Part shown: positions 1-9,455 of the stretch, one piece after another
How positions within the stretch are numbered: the stretch's first letter is position 1
Layout of the letters: each line of letters begins with the position of its first letter
Assembly: GCA_965224325.1 (NCBI GenBank)
Contig: CBDCYT010000001.1
Span: 211,839 to 275,838 of the forward strand
Direction: 5' to 3'
Source of the DNA: CBDCMJ01 sp965224325
GTDB taxonomy: Bacteria; Chloroflexota; Dehalococcoidia; Lucifugimonadales; UBA3495
Length of the DNA stretch: 64,000 nucleotides
Position numbers and translations under genes: made by a program
Notes under the pieces: model-generated
Database searches by the model: none
The model's input: only the letters and a program-made list of their open reading frames with translations
What the model was told of the DNA's origin: nothing

Positions 1-141
1 CCTGCCACACCTATTCGCCGCTCTGAAACAATAGCCATCACGCATTTCCTGAGCGGATGGCGAAAGAGGGAGGATAGAAGAGTTGCTTTGCGGTAATTCG
101 GGCTGGCCGCACCGTCACGCACATCCTTCATCATTGAAAAA

Positions 142-191
142 ACCCCTTCTGGTGATTGGCGCTTTGACGGTTCCAATTCACCGAAAGGGGT
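142..191 (-). terminator. Rho-independent terminator after the flavin monooxygenase
   Basis: Two arms (142-159 and 173-191) pair over about 18 bp, with one bulge and one mismatch. Read on the minus strand the stem is followed by six T residues. It lies about 100 bp past the stop of the monooxygenase at 295. A second perfect 9-bp hairpin (274-282 with 288-296) overlaps that stop codon. The plus-strand side also has a short T-rich tail, so it may work in both directions. Nothing else is seen in 1-294. Confidence 0.75.
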
Positions 192-294
192 CTTTTCATG
201 CCATCTATTTTTGCGCGAGCTTCGGACTTTTACCAAACGCCCTGGATACCTCGTGCTTTACAAGCGTCCGGGCAACTCCCCGATCGACGGGGAG

Positions 295-1494
295 TTAAGC
301 GTAAGGTTGCAGTTTGATCTCGTGCAGTGCGGGAATAACCTCTTGGCCCAGCAGCTCTATGGAACGCATTACGTCCTTGTGTTGCATGGCGCCCTCGTTG
401 CCGTAGATGTGTATATAGCCTGGGCTTAACCGCTCGACCACTTCAGTCAGTTTCCTGGTCACGGTTTCCGGGCTTCCAACTATGATGTTGTTCACTCCCT
501 GTAGCTGCTCGTAAGACAGCCCAACCCCCAGCCCGCCGGCCCCGGCCACGTTGCCGGTGGGGCGTTGAGCTTTGACTTGAACCGCCGCGCGAGACTGGTA
601 TCCGGGGGGATCATTATGCTCCATCGGCCCCCGCTGGCGATGACCAATGGTCCACATGAACTCACGGCCAATTTCAATGGCCTTTTCATCAGTATCCGCC
701 ACCAAGCACCGCAGCAAATATCCGAAGTGCTCCGGTCCCGCCTTGAACCCCTCTTCTTCGGCGGTGTCGATATAGACCTGCTTCAACCACTCGGTAGTGT
801 CCACAAGGGCTCCGAGGTTCATGTAGGGGTGCCGGTGTTTGGCGGCCCATACAACGCTCTCGGGGCTCCCGGTACCTGGAAACCAGATGTCGGGATGGGG
901 CTTCTGCATCGGCATCACCCACGGGTTTACCACACGGTACTGGTAGTATTCCCCTTCGTAGCGGAAAGGCCCTGGCTCGGTCCAGCATTTGATGATGAGA
1001 TCGTGGGCTTCTTCGAAGCGGGCCCTGTTCTCCGGAGGAGCGATGCCGGCCTGCAGGGTCTCCACCGCCGTGCCCCGCACGAATCCGGAGATTATCCTGC
1101 CCCCGGAGTAGCAGTCAAGCATAGCTATTTCTTCGGCCATGCGAATAGGATCGTTGACCGCGATGACGTTACCCAGTATCGCTATCTTGACATTCTTGGT
1201 TACTTTGGATATCACCGCGGCATCCAGGTTAACTGCGGGCTTCATACACCAATATGAGGCGTGATGCTCATTGCTCATGATGCCGTCGAATCCCACTTCG
1301 TCGGCCAAGGCGTATTGCTCGTGGTACTCGTTATAGAGCACATGGGCCTTTTCAGGATCGAAGTGGGTATTGGGAAACCCCAGCCGCCCGGAATCGTACT
1401 TCTCCAGATCTTCGTCGGTGACGCCCCCGTAAGGTTGCTCGGAGAACCAGTAAATCTCAGCCTTGTCCTTGGGCCGGGCTAGCTGCTGAACCAT
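295..1494 (-). CDS. LLM-class flavin-dependent oxidoreductase
   Basis: A 399-residue protein of the bacterial luciferase-like monooxygenase family. These are TIM-barrel enzymes using FMNH2 or F420 to oxidise organic substrates in the cytoplasm. The N-terminal half carries the family's NEHH motif at about residues 75-78, and the C-terminal part has the usual GSPETV segment near residue 330. The ATG start at 1494 has a strong AGAGAGGAG ribosome site six bases upstream. It is the first of four family members in this window. It stands alone, with no cotranscribed partner, and ends in a clear terminator. The substrate cannot be told from sequence. Confidence 0.9.
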   Translation of the reverse strand: MVQQLARPKDKAEIYWFSEQPYGGVTDEDLEKYDSGRLGFPNTHFDPEKAHVLYNEYHEQYALADEVGFDGIMSNEHHASYWCMKPAVNLDAAVISKVTKNVKIAILGNVIAVNDPIRMAEEIAMLDCYSGGRIISGFVRGTAVETLQAGIAPPENRARFEEAHDLIIKCWTEPGPFRYEGEYYQYRVVNPWVMPMQKPHPDIWFPGTGSPESVVWAAKHRHPYMNLGALVDTTEWLKQVYIDTAEEEGFKAGPEHFGYLLRCLVADTDEKAIEIGREFMWTIGHRQRGPMEHNDPPGYQSRAAVQVKAQRPTGNVAGAGGLGVGLSYEQLQGVNNIIVGSPETVTRKLTEVVERLSPGYIHIYGNEGAMQHKDVMRSIELLGQEVIPALHEIKLQPYA

Positions 1495-1889
1495 TAGTGA
1501 CTCCTCTCTCTATGCCTGATGTCGTTTAATGTCCGGGAACGTCCTCTTTAAGGATGACGCTAACAAAGGATGACGCTCAGCCTTGCCAGCGATATTGTGA
1601 AGATTCCGGAACTCCTTAACCAGAGCCGGCACTGACTGTCTCGTGCGCATGCTCTTAAACGTGCATTATAAACACCGCGGCAAGCTGTATCAAGCCTGTA
1701 TGCCGGCGGATGCCTCTGGTGAGAACGCCTGTTGAGAATGAAATAATGGAGCCGTTATTTGAGACACGGGCGGTTTTCGATTTCCCGGGATACCCGCTGG
1801 AAACTCACTGGAACCCCAGCGGCCCTGCGCGCGCCTTCAGAGTACCAGGATGACGGGAGTGGATTCCGTGAACGACGTTTAAAAGACCC

Positions 1890-2069
1890 TATAAGAGCCC
1901 GTCTCATAAAGCTGAGTTATCCAGCATCCTGCCCTTGTGGATTCCCGCCTTCGCGGGAATGACGAGCTATTGAGCCGCATTCAATACTGGTTTAGGCGGT
2001 TAATAATCGTACCCCGTCAGGTTTCGTCCCCCCAAAATCGTGAGTGGAGACTTCTGAGACAGCCTCATA
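1890..2069. repeat. 180-bp MITE-like element, copy 1
   Basis: This block is nearly repeated, in the opposite orientation, at 61901-62118. Its ends are imperfect inverted repeats (TATAAGAGCCCGTCTCAT on the left, matched by TATGAGGCTGTCTCAG when the right end is reverse-complemented). It is flanked by AAAGACCC (1882-1889) and AAGGACCC (2070-2077), a 7/8 match that looks like a target-site duplication. The interior carries a palindromic CCCGCCTTCGCGGGAAT unit that recurs in the window. It has no ORF of its own. The rest of 1495-2352 holds no gene that I can support. Confidence 0.75.
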
Positions 2070-2352
2070 AAGGACCCTGGACTACAAGCCTGTCCACCAC
2101 CTAACTTACGGAGGTGGGTTCCGGGGGGTGTGGCCCCCAGGTGGGGGCGTCTTGCCTCCAGAACCCCCTTCCTCGGAGTACGGGAAAGGCAACGCTCTCA
2201 AGCCATCATGGGTGCACCCCGTTGCCGATAGACTTGCTGACAAACCGGCCGTCATAACCGGCTGGGCAGACGACTCCCCAGCCGGGTCCCCAGACCATTC
2301 CACCGAGGTGTTTATGTCCTCTTGGCGGTGGGTTTGGTACGAGTGCAACACC

Positions 2353-2381
2353 TTGAAACCCCCTATCGGCGATGATATACT
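2353..2381 (+). promoter_or_regulatory. Probable promoter of the nusA-infB operon
   Basis: TTGAAA at 2353-2358 and TATACT at 2376-2381 are separated by 17 bp, close to the sigma-70 consensus. It lies about 125 bp upstream of the nusA start, and no other gene intervenes. Confidence 0.6.
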
Positions 2382-2428
2382 GGCCTTCGATTGGATACTC
2401 CTCATCGAAAGCGCGTTAAGAGCGCGGT

Positions 2429-2451
2429 GAAAGCGGGATTCTCCCGCTTTC
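2429..2451 (+). promoter_or_regulatory. Leader hairpin (attenuator-like) before nusA
   Basis: GAAAGCGGGA, a TTC loop and TCCCGCTTTC form a perfect 10-bp stem between the promoter and nusA. Only a weak T tract follows, so it could be an attenuator, an RNase processing site or a NusA-responsive element. The function is inferred. Confidence 0.5.
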
Positions 2452-2504
2452 TTGCTGAATAGCCAGGGAATAATACGGGCGAGTTCGCGAAGGGGGGCTA
2501 CGCA

Positions 2505-4127
2505 ATGAAAAGCGACTTTTTGATAGCGTTGACCCAATTGGCTGCGGAACGCCACTTGCCCCGAGAGCAGGTGCTGCAGGCCATTGAGGTTGCCCTTGCC
2601 TCGGCATTTAAGAAAGACAATCCGGTCATGGTGCAAAATATCTCCGTAAAACTCAATCCAAACACCGGTGAGGTAAGCGTTTACGCACTGAAAACCGTTG
2701 TGGAAGATGTGGAAGACCCGGAGAAAGAGATCAATTTGGCCGACGCGCGCCAGATCAGGAAATCCGCCGACTTAGGCGAAGAGGTGGCCGCGGCGGAGGC
2801 ATTGCCCCATAACGCCAGCCGCATCGCGGCCCAGACGGCCAAGCAAGTAGTTCTGCAAAGGCTGCGCGAGGCTGAAAGGGAACTACTCTATCAAGAATTC
2901 TTCCAACATCAGAACGACATCGTCTCCGGAGTCATAGAGCAAACCGACTCCGGCCGGGTCATTACTCTGGATTTGGGCCGGGCCCAAGCTATCTTACCCT
3001 ACGAAGAGCAGGTGCCCACCGAGCGATACCGAAAAGGTATGCGCACCAAGGTCTACGTTCTTAGCGTACGAAACGGCCCCAAGGGGCCAGAGATTATCGT
3101 ATCCCGCAGCCACAAGGACATGTTGAAGCGGCTGTTTGAAATCGAAGTGCCGGAAGTGCATAACGGCGTCGTGGAGATTAAGGCCATCGCTCGGGAGTCC
3201 GGGTTCCGCAGCAAGGTGGCGGTGCATGCTACCCAACAAGGGATCGACCCCGTAGGCTCTTGCATTGGCATACGCGGCAACCGCATTCAAAGCATAGTTA
3301 ACGAGCTCCAAGGGGAGAAGATAGACGTGGTGTCCTGGGACCGGGACCCAAAGGTGTTCATCTCCCACTCCCTCAGCCCATCGGAACCGGTGCACGTCGA
3401 ACTCTCCGCTGACGACCAAACTGCCACGGTGGTGGTGCCCGACCGGCAGCTTTCGCTGGCCATCGGGAAAGAGGGCCAAAACACCAGGCTCGCCGGCCGG
3501 CTTACTGGTTGGCGCCTGGACATCAAGGGGCTCACGGAATGGGAGGAGTTTCGGGAGAGACGCCTCAAAGAAATCCAGGAGCGAGTGGCGCTGGAAGCCA
3601 GACCGGACATTGCGGAAGAGGCAATTCTGGATGTGGTGGCTGAAGCCGAGGCGGTGGTAGCGGAATCGCTGGCTTTGGAAACTGAAACCGGCGCGGAAGT
3701 TGGAGAGCTTGTTGAGGAAGCCTCGGAGGCAGAGCCTGTTGTTGCCGAGGTCGCCTATCCGGTAACAGAGGAGTTCGACGAAGACAAAATCCTTGAAGCC
3801 TTGATACAGGAAGAGGGGGCCGTCGAGCAAGGCGCTGCAACAACCGTAGATCAGGCCGGAGCCGGGTTCAGCGTCGAAGACTTAGAGGCATTGACCATTA
3901 CCGACATTGGCGTAGCCGATGTGCAGTTTGATGATGGTGATGCAGAGCAGGACGAAGGGGAACCCGACCTAGAACTTTTGCCCAGCGTGGCGGTGCTCAC
4001 CCCCGACGCTGGCAAGATCCGGTTTGCCGAAGACATCGTAGACGAATCCCGCAGCGGAGGTAGAAGGGACCGCAAAGCCCGCCGCACCTCAGGCCCCAGC
4101 CGAGGAGCAAGGCGGGGCGGCCGTTAA
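2505..4127 (+). CDS. nusA: Transcription termination/antitermination factor NusA
   Basis: NusA binds RNA polymerase and nascent RNA, controlling pausing, termination and antitermination. The 540-residue protein has the N-terminal polymerase-binding domain (about 1-125), an S1 domain (about 130-200) and two KH domains. The KH1 signature VGSCIGIRGNRIQSIV is near residue 255 and the KH2 segment with LAIGKEGQNTRLA near 320. After residue 370 the family core is followed by a long acidic linker, then a short Arg/Gly-rich basic tail. The ATG start fits the conserved N-terminus. It heads the nusA-ylxR-infB-rbfA-truB operon. RimP, which usually precedes nusA, is not here. Confidence 0.97.
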   Translation: MKSDFLIALTQLAAERHLPREQVLQAIEVALASAFKKDNPVMVQNISVKLNPNTGEVSVYALKTVVEDVEDPEKEINLADARQIRKSADLGEEVAAAEALPHNASRIAAQTAKQVVLQRLREAERELLYQEFFQHQNDIVSGVIEQTDSGRVITLDLGRAQAILPYEEQVPTERYRKGMRTKVYVLSVRNGPKGPEIIVSRSHKDMLKRLFEIEVPEVHNGVVEIKAIARESGFRSKVAVHATQQGIDPVGSCIGIRGNRIQSIVNELQGEKIDVVSWDRDPKVFISHSLSPSEPVHVELSADDQTATVVVPDRQLSLAIGKEGQNTRLAGRLTGWRLDIKGLTEWEEFRERRLKEIQERVALEARPDIAEEAILDVVAEAEAVVAESLALETETGAEVGELVEEASEAEPVVAEVAYPVTEEFDEDKILEALIQEEGAVEQGAATTVDQAGAGFSVEDLEALTITDIGVADVQFDDGDAEQDEGEPDLELLPSVAVLTPDAGKIRFAEDIVDESRSGGRRDRKARRTSGPSRGARRGGR

Positions 4128-4146
4128 CCTTCTACCGCCAGCCGTA

Positions 4147-4458
4147 GTGGGGGACAATCCATTGGCCAAGGCGCGGCACAATCCAGAGCGCAGCTGTGTT
4201 GCCTGTCGCCAAAAGCTCCCAAAGCGAGAGTTAGTACGGATTGTCCGGACTCCGTACGGGGCGGTGAAGGTGGACCCCGACGGGAAGGAAGCTGGGCGCG
4301 GCGCATACTTATGCTGGTCCCCGGAGTGCTGGCAGCAGGGAATCGGCAAGGGTGCGCTGCAACGCAGTCTCAAAGTTCCCATATCGCCTGAAGAGCAATC
4401 GCAACTTACGTCCTTTTACACCCACCGCGTGGGTGAGCCGATTATCACGGAAGGATAG
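4147..4458 (+). CDS. ylxR: YlxR family RNA-binding protein (RnpM)
   Basis: A DUF448/YlxR protein of about 100 residues. The family binds RNA and has been reported to modulate RNase P. The hallmark RSCVACRQKLPKRELVRIV and the downstream GRGAYLC segment are both visible. The GTG at 4147 gives 103 residues, and a TTG at 4162 is an alternative start. It lies between nusA (19 bp upstream) and infB, whose ATG follows the ylxR stop codon directly, so translational coupling is likely. Confidence 0.92.
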   Translation: MGDNPLAKARHNPERSCVACRQKLPKRELVRIVRTPYGAVKVDPDGKEAGRGAYLCWSPECWQQGIGKGALQRSLKVPISPEEQSQLTSFYTHRVGEPIITEG

Positions 4459-6297
4459 ATGACATCTGGCAAGAGACCTGCCGCAAGTGGTGAACGGGCC
4501 AGGCCCGGTAGACCACCACGCCAACAACCCGAGGGGCGGCGTCAGCCTCGAGTCTTAGTGTTGCCCGCAACCCTCACTGTGCAACATTTGGCCGAACTGC
4601 TAGACCAAGACCCCATAGACGTCATTAAGCAGTTAATGCGCAACGGCATAATGGCAGCGATGAACCAGGTCATTGATTACCAGATGGCCTCTCTAGTAAC
4701 CAATGCCTTTGGCGTCCGGACCACCGAGGCCGAAACCGGCGAGACCGGATCTCACCTTTCCGCAACCCAACAAGACCCCAATGACCTGGAGAAAATGTCG
4801 CCCCGGCCCCCGGTAGTCACCATTTTGGGCCACGTGGACCACGGCAAAACGTCGCTGCTGGACACCATCCGGCGAACCCAGGTAGCCGACCGCGAGGTTG
4901 GCGGCATCACCCAGCACATCGGCGCTTATCAAGTGGAACTCCAAGGCCAGCCGATAACCTTCCTGGACACCCCGGGGCACGAGGCGTTTACCTCCATCCG
5001 AGCCCGTGGGGCTAGGGTTACCGATATCGCCGTATTGGTGGTAGCCGCCGACGACGGTCTCATGCCGCAGACTTTGGAAGCCATCAATCACGCCAAAGCC
5101 GCCAAAGTGCCCATAGTCGTGGCCATCAATAAAATGGACCTGCCGGGAGCAGACCCGGAGCGCGTCAAACGTCAGTTGAGCGAACGTGAATTGCTGGTGG
5201 AGGATTGGGGCGGGGATGTCATCTCTGTAGAGCTTTCCGCTAAAACCGGAGATGGTATCGAAGACCTGCTAGAGAATCTCCTGATAGTCGCAGAAGTAGC
5301 TGAGCTCAAGGCCAACTCGGACAAACCGGCAGCAGGTGTGGTCATAGAGGCCAAACTGGACCGCAAGCGAGGCCCCACTGCCACGTTGTTGGTGCAAGAG
5401 GGCGTTCTCGACGTTGCGGCCTTTATAGTTGCCGGCAGCACTTGGGGCCGGATAAAAGCCATCACAGATGATCAAGGCAGGCCCGTTAAGTCCGTCGTTC
5501 CCGGGTCTCCCGCCGAGGTGTTGGGTTTCAACGCTGTTCCTGAAGCCGGTGACTTGTTCTCGGTCTTTGCCACCGAGAGAACGGCCCGCGCAGCGGCGGG
5601 AGAGCGAGACAAGTTCCACTCCACTCAACAAAACCAGACCAGAGCTTTGACCCTGGATGAAGTAGTAAAACAGGTCGACGCCGGAGATATCAAGGAGTTG
5701 AATCTGGTCCTAAAGGCCGACGTACAAGGCAGCGTGGAGGCCCTTGAACAGGCGCTGCAAGGACTAATCGCCACCGACGCCAAGGTGCGGATTCTCCACA
5801 GCGGCTGCGGCTCCGTCACCGAGTCGGACGTAATGCTTGCCAGCGCGTCTGAAGCCGTGGTGATCACCTTTACGGTGGGGTCCGAGCCCAGCGCCGAGCG
5901 TCTCGCCGACCGTATGGGCGTAGAAATCCGGCGCTACAACATCATTTATCAGCTCATAGATGACATAGAGCAGACCCTGACCGGCATGCTCAAACCCGTT
6001 TCCACAGGCGTGACGCTGGGCCGCGCCGAAGTGCGAGAGGTGTTCCCATCCCGACGTGGAATTCAGATCGCCGGATGCCGTGTAATGGACGGGCGTATAA
6101 CTCGCGGCGCCACGGTGCGGATTCTTCGAGATGGTGAAGAAGTCCATGAAACGACCATCGCCAGCCTTCGGCACTTTCGGGACGAAGTCAACGAGATGAA
6201 TGCCGGCACCGAATGCGGCGTCCTGCTTCAAGGATTCAACGACTTCCAGCAAGGAGACATCCTGGAGGCGCATCGCCGGGAACAAGTCCGCCGCTAG
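4459..6297 (+). CDS. infB: Translation initiation factor IF-2
   Basis: IF-2 is the GTPase that places initiator tRNA on the 30S subunit and promotes subunit joining. The G1 loop GHVDHGKT is at residues 124-131, DTPGH at 170-174 and NKMD near 224. They are followed by the beta-barrel domain and the C-terminal fMet-tRNA-binding domain. At 612 residues this is a short form. The N-terminal region before the GTPase domain is only about 115 residues, with one IF2N-like segment at about 38-85, compared with several hundred residues in enterobacteria. The start codon directly follows the ylxR stop. Confidence 0.97.
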   Translation: MTSGKRPAASGERARPGRPPRQQPEGRRQPRVLVLPATLTVQHLAELLDQDPIDVIKQLMRNGIMAAMNQVIDYQMASLVTNAFGVRTTEAETGETGSHLSATQQDPNDLEKMSPRPPVVTILGHVDHGKTSLLDTIRRTQVADREVGGITQHIGAYQVELQGQPITFLDTPGHEAFTSIRARGARVTDIAVLVVAADDGLMPQTLEAINHAKAAKVPIVVAINKMDLPGADPERVKRQLSERELLVEDWGGDVISVELSAKTGDGIEDLLENLLIVAEVAELKANSDKPAAGVVIEAKLDRKRGPTATLLVQEGVLDVAAFIVAGSTWGRIKAITDDQGRPVKSVVPGSPAEVLGFNAVPEAGDLFSVFATERTARAAAGERDKFHSTQQNQTRALTLDEVVKQVDAGDIKELNLVLKADVQGSVEALEQALQGLIATDAKVRILHSGCGSVTESDVMLASASEAVVITFTVGSEPSAERLADRMGVEIRRYNIIYQLIDDIEQTLTGMLKPVSTGVTLGRAEVREVFPSRRGIQIAGCRVMDGRITRGATVRILRDGEEVHETTIASLRHFRDEVNEMNAGTECGVLLQGFNDFQQGDILEAHRREQVRR

Positions 6298-6360
6298 ACC
6301 GCCCCGTGGTCTGCATTTACTCTGGGGCGCATCTAATCCTCGCCTCTGGGGGCTCCTCTT

Positions 6361-6801
6361 ATGTCCAGACGGACCGACCGCGTCAGCGAATTGTTGCGCC
6401 ACGAAATTAGCCGGTTGCTCACCTTGCAAATCAAAGACCCAAGACTCAGCGGCGTCATCAGCATCACGCGGATCGCAACCTCTCCCGACCTGCGGACCGC
6501 CCGCGTGTATCTAAGTGTGATGGGCGACGCAGCAGCCAAACACAGCGCATTGGAGGGCATCCGGTCCGCCGCTTCGTTTCTGAGGCGGGAACTTCGCCCC
6601 CGCCTCACACTTCGCCACACTCCATATCTCGAGTTTGATTTGGATGAGTCCATCGAACAAGGGGACCACATTCTCGGCATCATGGACACAATCCGGGACA
6701 CTCAGCCCAGCCAGGCGCCCCCGGTCGAGGACAGCCACGGCAATAATCACGAGGATGATAACTACGTTGGTCCTCTAACCTTTCCGGGCAGCGGCCACTA
6801 A
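6361..6801 (+). CDS. rbfA: 30S ribosome-binding factor RbfA
   Basis: RbfA is a KH-fold protein that assists late maturation of the 16S rRNA 5' end in the 30S subunit. The N-terminal RVSELLRHEISRLL and the segment ISITRIATSPDLRTARVYLSV are typical. The 146-residue length fits, with an acidic, His/Asn-rich tail after residue 120. It sits 63 bp after infB and 3 bp before truB, the usual order of this operon. Confidence 0.95.
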   Translation: MSRRTDRVSELLRHEISRLLTLQIKDPRLSGVISITRIATSPDLRTARVYLSVMGDAAAKHSALEGIRSAASFLRRELRPRLTLRHTPYLEFDLDESIEQGDHILGIMDTIRDTQPSQAPPVEDSHGNNHEDDNYVGPLTFPGSGH

Positions 6802-6804
6802 CCT

Positions 6805-7812
6805 ATGGCCAAGTCCAAGAATAACGGCCCGCCGCAGGTCGACGGATTCGTCAACCTGTACAAGCCTGCCGGCATCACCTCCATGGAGGCTCTACGCCGG
6901 ATTAAACGCATTACCGGCCAGCGCCGCAAAGTTGGCCACGGCGGGACCATGGACCCCTTGGCCCAAGGTATCTTGCCTGTGTGTTTTGGACAGGCAACTC
7001 GGTTGATGGACTACGTGGTGCAGAGCTCTAAGCGGTACCGCATGGAGGTAGCGCTGGGTATCGCCACAACTACCTTCGACGCCGAAGGCCCGGTAGTCAG
7101 CAACAAGGACCCGAGCGGAGTGACCCTCGAGGCCATAGAGCGAGAACTGCAGTCATTTGTTGGTCTTATCGATCAGATTCCACCCATGTACAGCGCGGTC
7201 AAGGTGCAAGGTCAGAGGCTCTACAATCTGGCCCGTGCCGGTATTGAGGTAGGACGCAAGGCCCGGCCAGTCGAGATACACAATATCCGGATGGTGGACT
7301 ACGCCCCTCCCATCCTGGTGCTAGAGGTGGATAGCGGACCGGGCGTCTACATGCGCTCCTTGGCTAACGATCTAGGAGAGGTATTGGAATGTGGCGCCCA
7401 CGTCGCGAATCTGGAGCGGCTATCGTCGGGAGGATTCCACGCCGAAGAGTCGGTTACCCTTGACCAATTCGAACAGTCCGCCGCCGAACCCAACGGCTGG
7501 CAAGTATTCTTGCATCCCATAGATTGGGTCCTGAGGAACTTAAGGAGCATTTCCGTAGGCCGCCAAGCCCAAGAGTACCTGCGTAATGGCCAGTCTATAA
7601 GCGTTAGTAGCCCAATCGCCGATGCCGCCTACCTGGAACCGTTTCGGGCTTATGGCTCCGACGGCCGCTTTCTTGCGTTGGTGAGGCTCGATCGTGCAAC
7701 CAACACTTGGCAGCCCCTGAAAGTATTCCAGATAGAGACGCCATCACCCCTGGCACCCGTTTACCCCGAAGCGTCAAGCCGGGCCCGGAACAGCAGGTTC
7801 CATAATGTTTAA
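6805..7812 (+). CDS. truB: tRNA pseudouridine(55) synthase TruB
   Basis: TruB isomerises U55 of tRNAs to pseudouridine. The catalytic aspartate is visible as D50 in the GHGGTMDPLAQGILP motif, with the nucleoside-pocket motif YKPAGITS near residue 20 and a C-terminal PUA-like region. The 335-residue length is at the upper end of the family. It is the last gene of the operon, and no clear terminator is seen before the next promoter at 7977. Confidence 0.95.
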   Translation: MAKSKNNGPPQVDGFVNLYKPAGITSMEALRRIKRITGQRRKVGHGGTMDPLAQGILPVCFGQATRLMDYVVQSSKRYRMEVALGIATTTFDAEGPVVSNKDPSGVTLEAIERELQSFVGLIDQIPPMYSAVKVQGQRLYNLARAGIEVGRKARPVEIHNIRMVDYAPPILVLEVDSGPGVYMRSLANDLGEVLECGAHVANLERLSSGGFHAEESVTLDQFEQSAAEPNGWQVFLHPIDWVLRNLRSISVGRQAQEYLRNGQSISVSSPIADAAYLEPFRAYGSDGRFLALVRLDRATNTWQPLKVFQIETPSPLAPVYPEASSRARNSRFHNV

Positions 7813-7976
7813 TGGCTTGTGGTGCGCGGCGCAAGACCTCGTGGTGTTTAGGCCTCCCGTTCACGCCGGCGCCGGCGCTGAGTACTGATAGACGTCGACT
7901 GGAGCACGACTCGGGCGCAACATGATATGGCTTCCCGCAAGTCCCGCCAAACCTCCGCATTCACCGCATACTTGCC

Positions 7977-8004
7977 TTGACAAACTCCGTCGGCTCTGTA
8001 TATT
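7977..8004 (+). promoter_or_regulatory. Promoter of the small Cys-rich gene
   Basis: TTGACA at 7977-7982 and TATATT at 7999-8004 are spaced by 16 bp. This predicts a leader of roughly 200 nt before the ATG at 8218. The rest of 7813-8217 shows no gene. Confidence 0.6.
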
Positions 8005-8217
8005 GATAGGGTTTCCTTCGGCCTTACCTGCTAAAGCCGTGGAGTTGGCGTCTATTCCACCGGCAAGGCCGGGAAACGAACGAAAGATAAAAGATAGGGG
8101 AAGCCGGCCCCAACATCTCCGCTATACCCCGCTTCATGAAGCGTGGACAAGCTTCCCGGCAGAGAGTCCCATTTCCTACCACGGGCATGTCCTATTACGG
8201 ATGGGGGGATCGAGAAA

Positions 8218-8358
8218 ATGGAGGCTTATTGCTTCAAGTGCCGGAGCAAGCGAGAGATATCCAATCCACAGCAAGTCACGTTGAAAAATGGTCGGCCTGC
8301 GACACAGGGCGTGTGCCCCACCTGCGGAACGAAGGTATTTCGCATCGGCAAGGCCTAG
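8218..8358 (+). CDS. Small zinc-ribbon protein (DUF5679-like)
   Basis: A 46-residue protein starting MEAYCFKCRSKREI and ending VCPTCGTKVFRIGKA. Two CXXC pairs (C5/C8 and C33/C36) predict one zinc ribbon. The sequence resembles the DUF5679 family, seen both as stand-alone proteins and as a tail on type I topoisomerases; that assignment is from memory. A longer reading from 8143 is possible, but its N-terminus is unconserved-looking, so I chose the ATG at 8218. The function is unknown. It converges on the PHP gene downstream. Confidence 0.75.
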   Translation: MEAYCFKCRSKREISNPQQVTLKNGRPATQGVCPTCGTKVFRIGKA

Positions 8359-8390
8359 CTGGCCTGCGTGTGTCCCGGTAAGGTGGCGCC

Positions 8391-9086
8391 TTAGGGCGTC
8401 ACCGCTGTTTGCGGGGGAGTCTGGGTTGAAGAGATACCCAGCCGTGACAGCAAATGCTGTGGGTTAATGTGCAAGAGCCTGTGGGCGTCCTGGTCAGTGA
8501 GGCCCGCGCCCTTCGCGACTCGCAGACAAAGCTCTTCCGTCAGCAGGTCTTCCGGTCCGTGTGCATCCGAATCCAGCACTGTGGAAGCTCCCGCTTCCCT
8601 CGCCATTTTGACAACATGGCCATTCGTAAGGCTGTGGCCTTTGCGGGCTGACACTTCCAGACGAACGCCATTCTCCGCAGCCAAGCGGCATTCATCGTAG
8701 GTAATAAGTCCCGGATGGGCCAATATGTCCACGGACCCTGAGCGCACCGCAGCTTCGTTGGTCCCCGGTTCTACCGGCTCTACAACAGTTTCTCCGTGAA
8801 CCGCGACCAACTGAGCTCCCAACTCCTTGGCAGTCCTGGCTACTAGGTCGATGTCCTCCTTGGGAACGTGAGTGACCTCCACCCCGGGCAACGCCAGGAT
8901 ATCCCAGCGCCGTGAGGCTTGGGCGCAGTCTTGAATCAGGGTTTTGACCACCCACTCCACGTTCCCGATCCCCACGTGGTCGGTGACAGCCATAACTTTG
9001 TAACCCTGCACCAATGCACGGCGAATCAGTTCTATTGGAGACAGCACTCCATCGCTAAGGAAAGTGTGGGTATGAAAATCGTACAT
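8391..9086 (-). CDS. PHP-domain metal-dependent phosphoesterase (histidinol-phosphatase type)
   Basis: A 231-residue PHP-fold hydrolase using a cluster of divalent metals. Ligand motifs are visible as DFHTHTFLSDG at the N-terminus, VTDH near 36, PGVEV near 68, VAVHGE near 95, LAHPG near 123 and SDAHG near 170. PHP proteins of this size act as histidinol phosphatases or as nucleotidases releasing 3' phosphates, and the sequence does not decide between them. The upstream region 9087-9455 shows no gene. Confidence 0.85.
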   Translation of the reverse strand: MYDFHTHTFLSDGVLSPIELIRRALVQGYKVMAVTDHVGIGNVEWVVKTLIQDCAQASRRWDILALPGVEVTHVPKEDIDLVARTAKELGAQLVAVHGETVVEPVEPGTNEAAVRSGSVDILAHPGLITYDECRLAAENGVRLEVSARKGHSLTNGHVVKMAREAGASTVLDSDAHGPEDLLTEELCLRVAKGAGLTDQDAHRLLHINPQHLLSRLGISSTQTPPQTAVTP

Positions 9087-9455
9087 AGACGGTCTCTTCA
9101 GGTCTCAACCCGGGTTTTGACTACCGCACATCCGGTCGCCATTCGCTATAGAGCGCCGATGGACGCTACACCTGATATCAACGCTGAGACTATTACTTAG
9201 TATAAATTTCCCATAGACTCAGAACAAGCGCGACAGAACCATGTAATTGCTGAGACTTGGCGAGTCCAATTCGCCGAAAGCTGTTTGACAACGGCCGACC
9301 TGAACGCCAGCAGCCATGATTAACCCCAGACCCTTAGCCGTCGGCCCTCAGGTCGGCTTAGGTGTGAACAGTTACCAGACCATTAATGCGGCCGAGGCGT
9401 CGCCGCCGGTGCGCCTGGTGACATATCGTTCAGGAAGCCGGCCAATGGGTCTAGA

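Noticed and set aside
565..1257. A 230-codon open frame on the plus strand
   Set aside because: It lies entirely antisense to the LLM oxidoreductase, which has clear family motifs; the frame is a GC-rich shadow.
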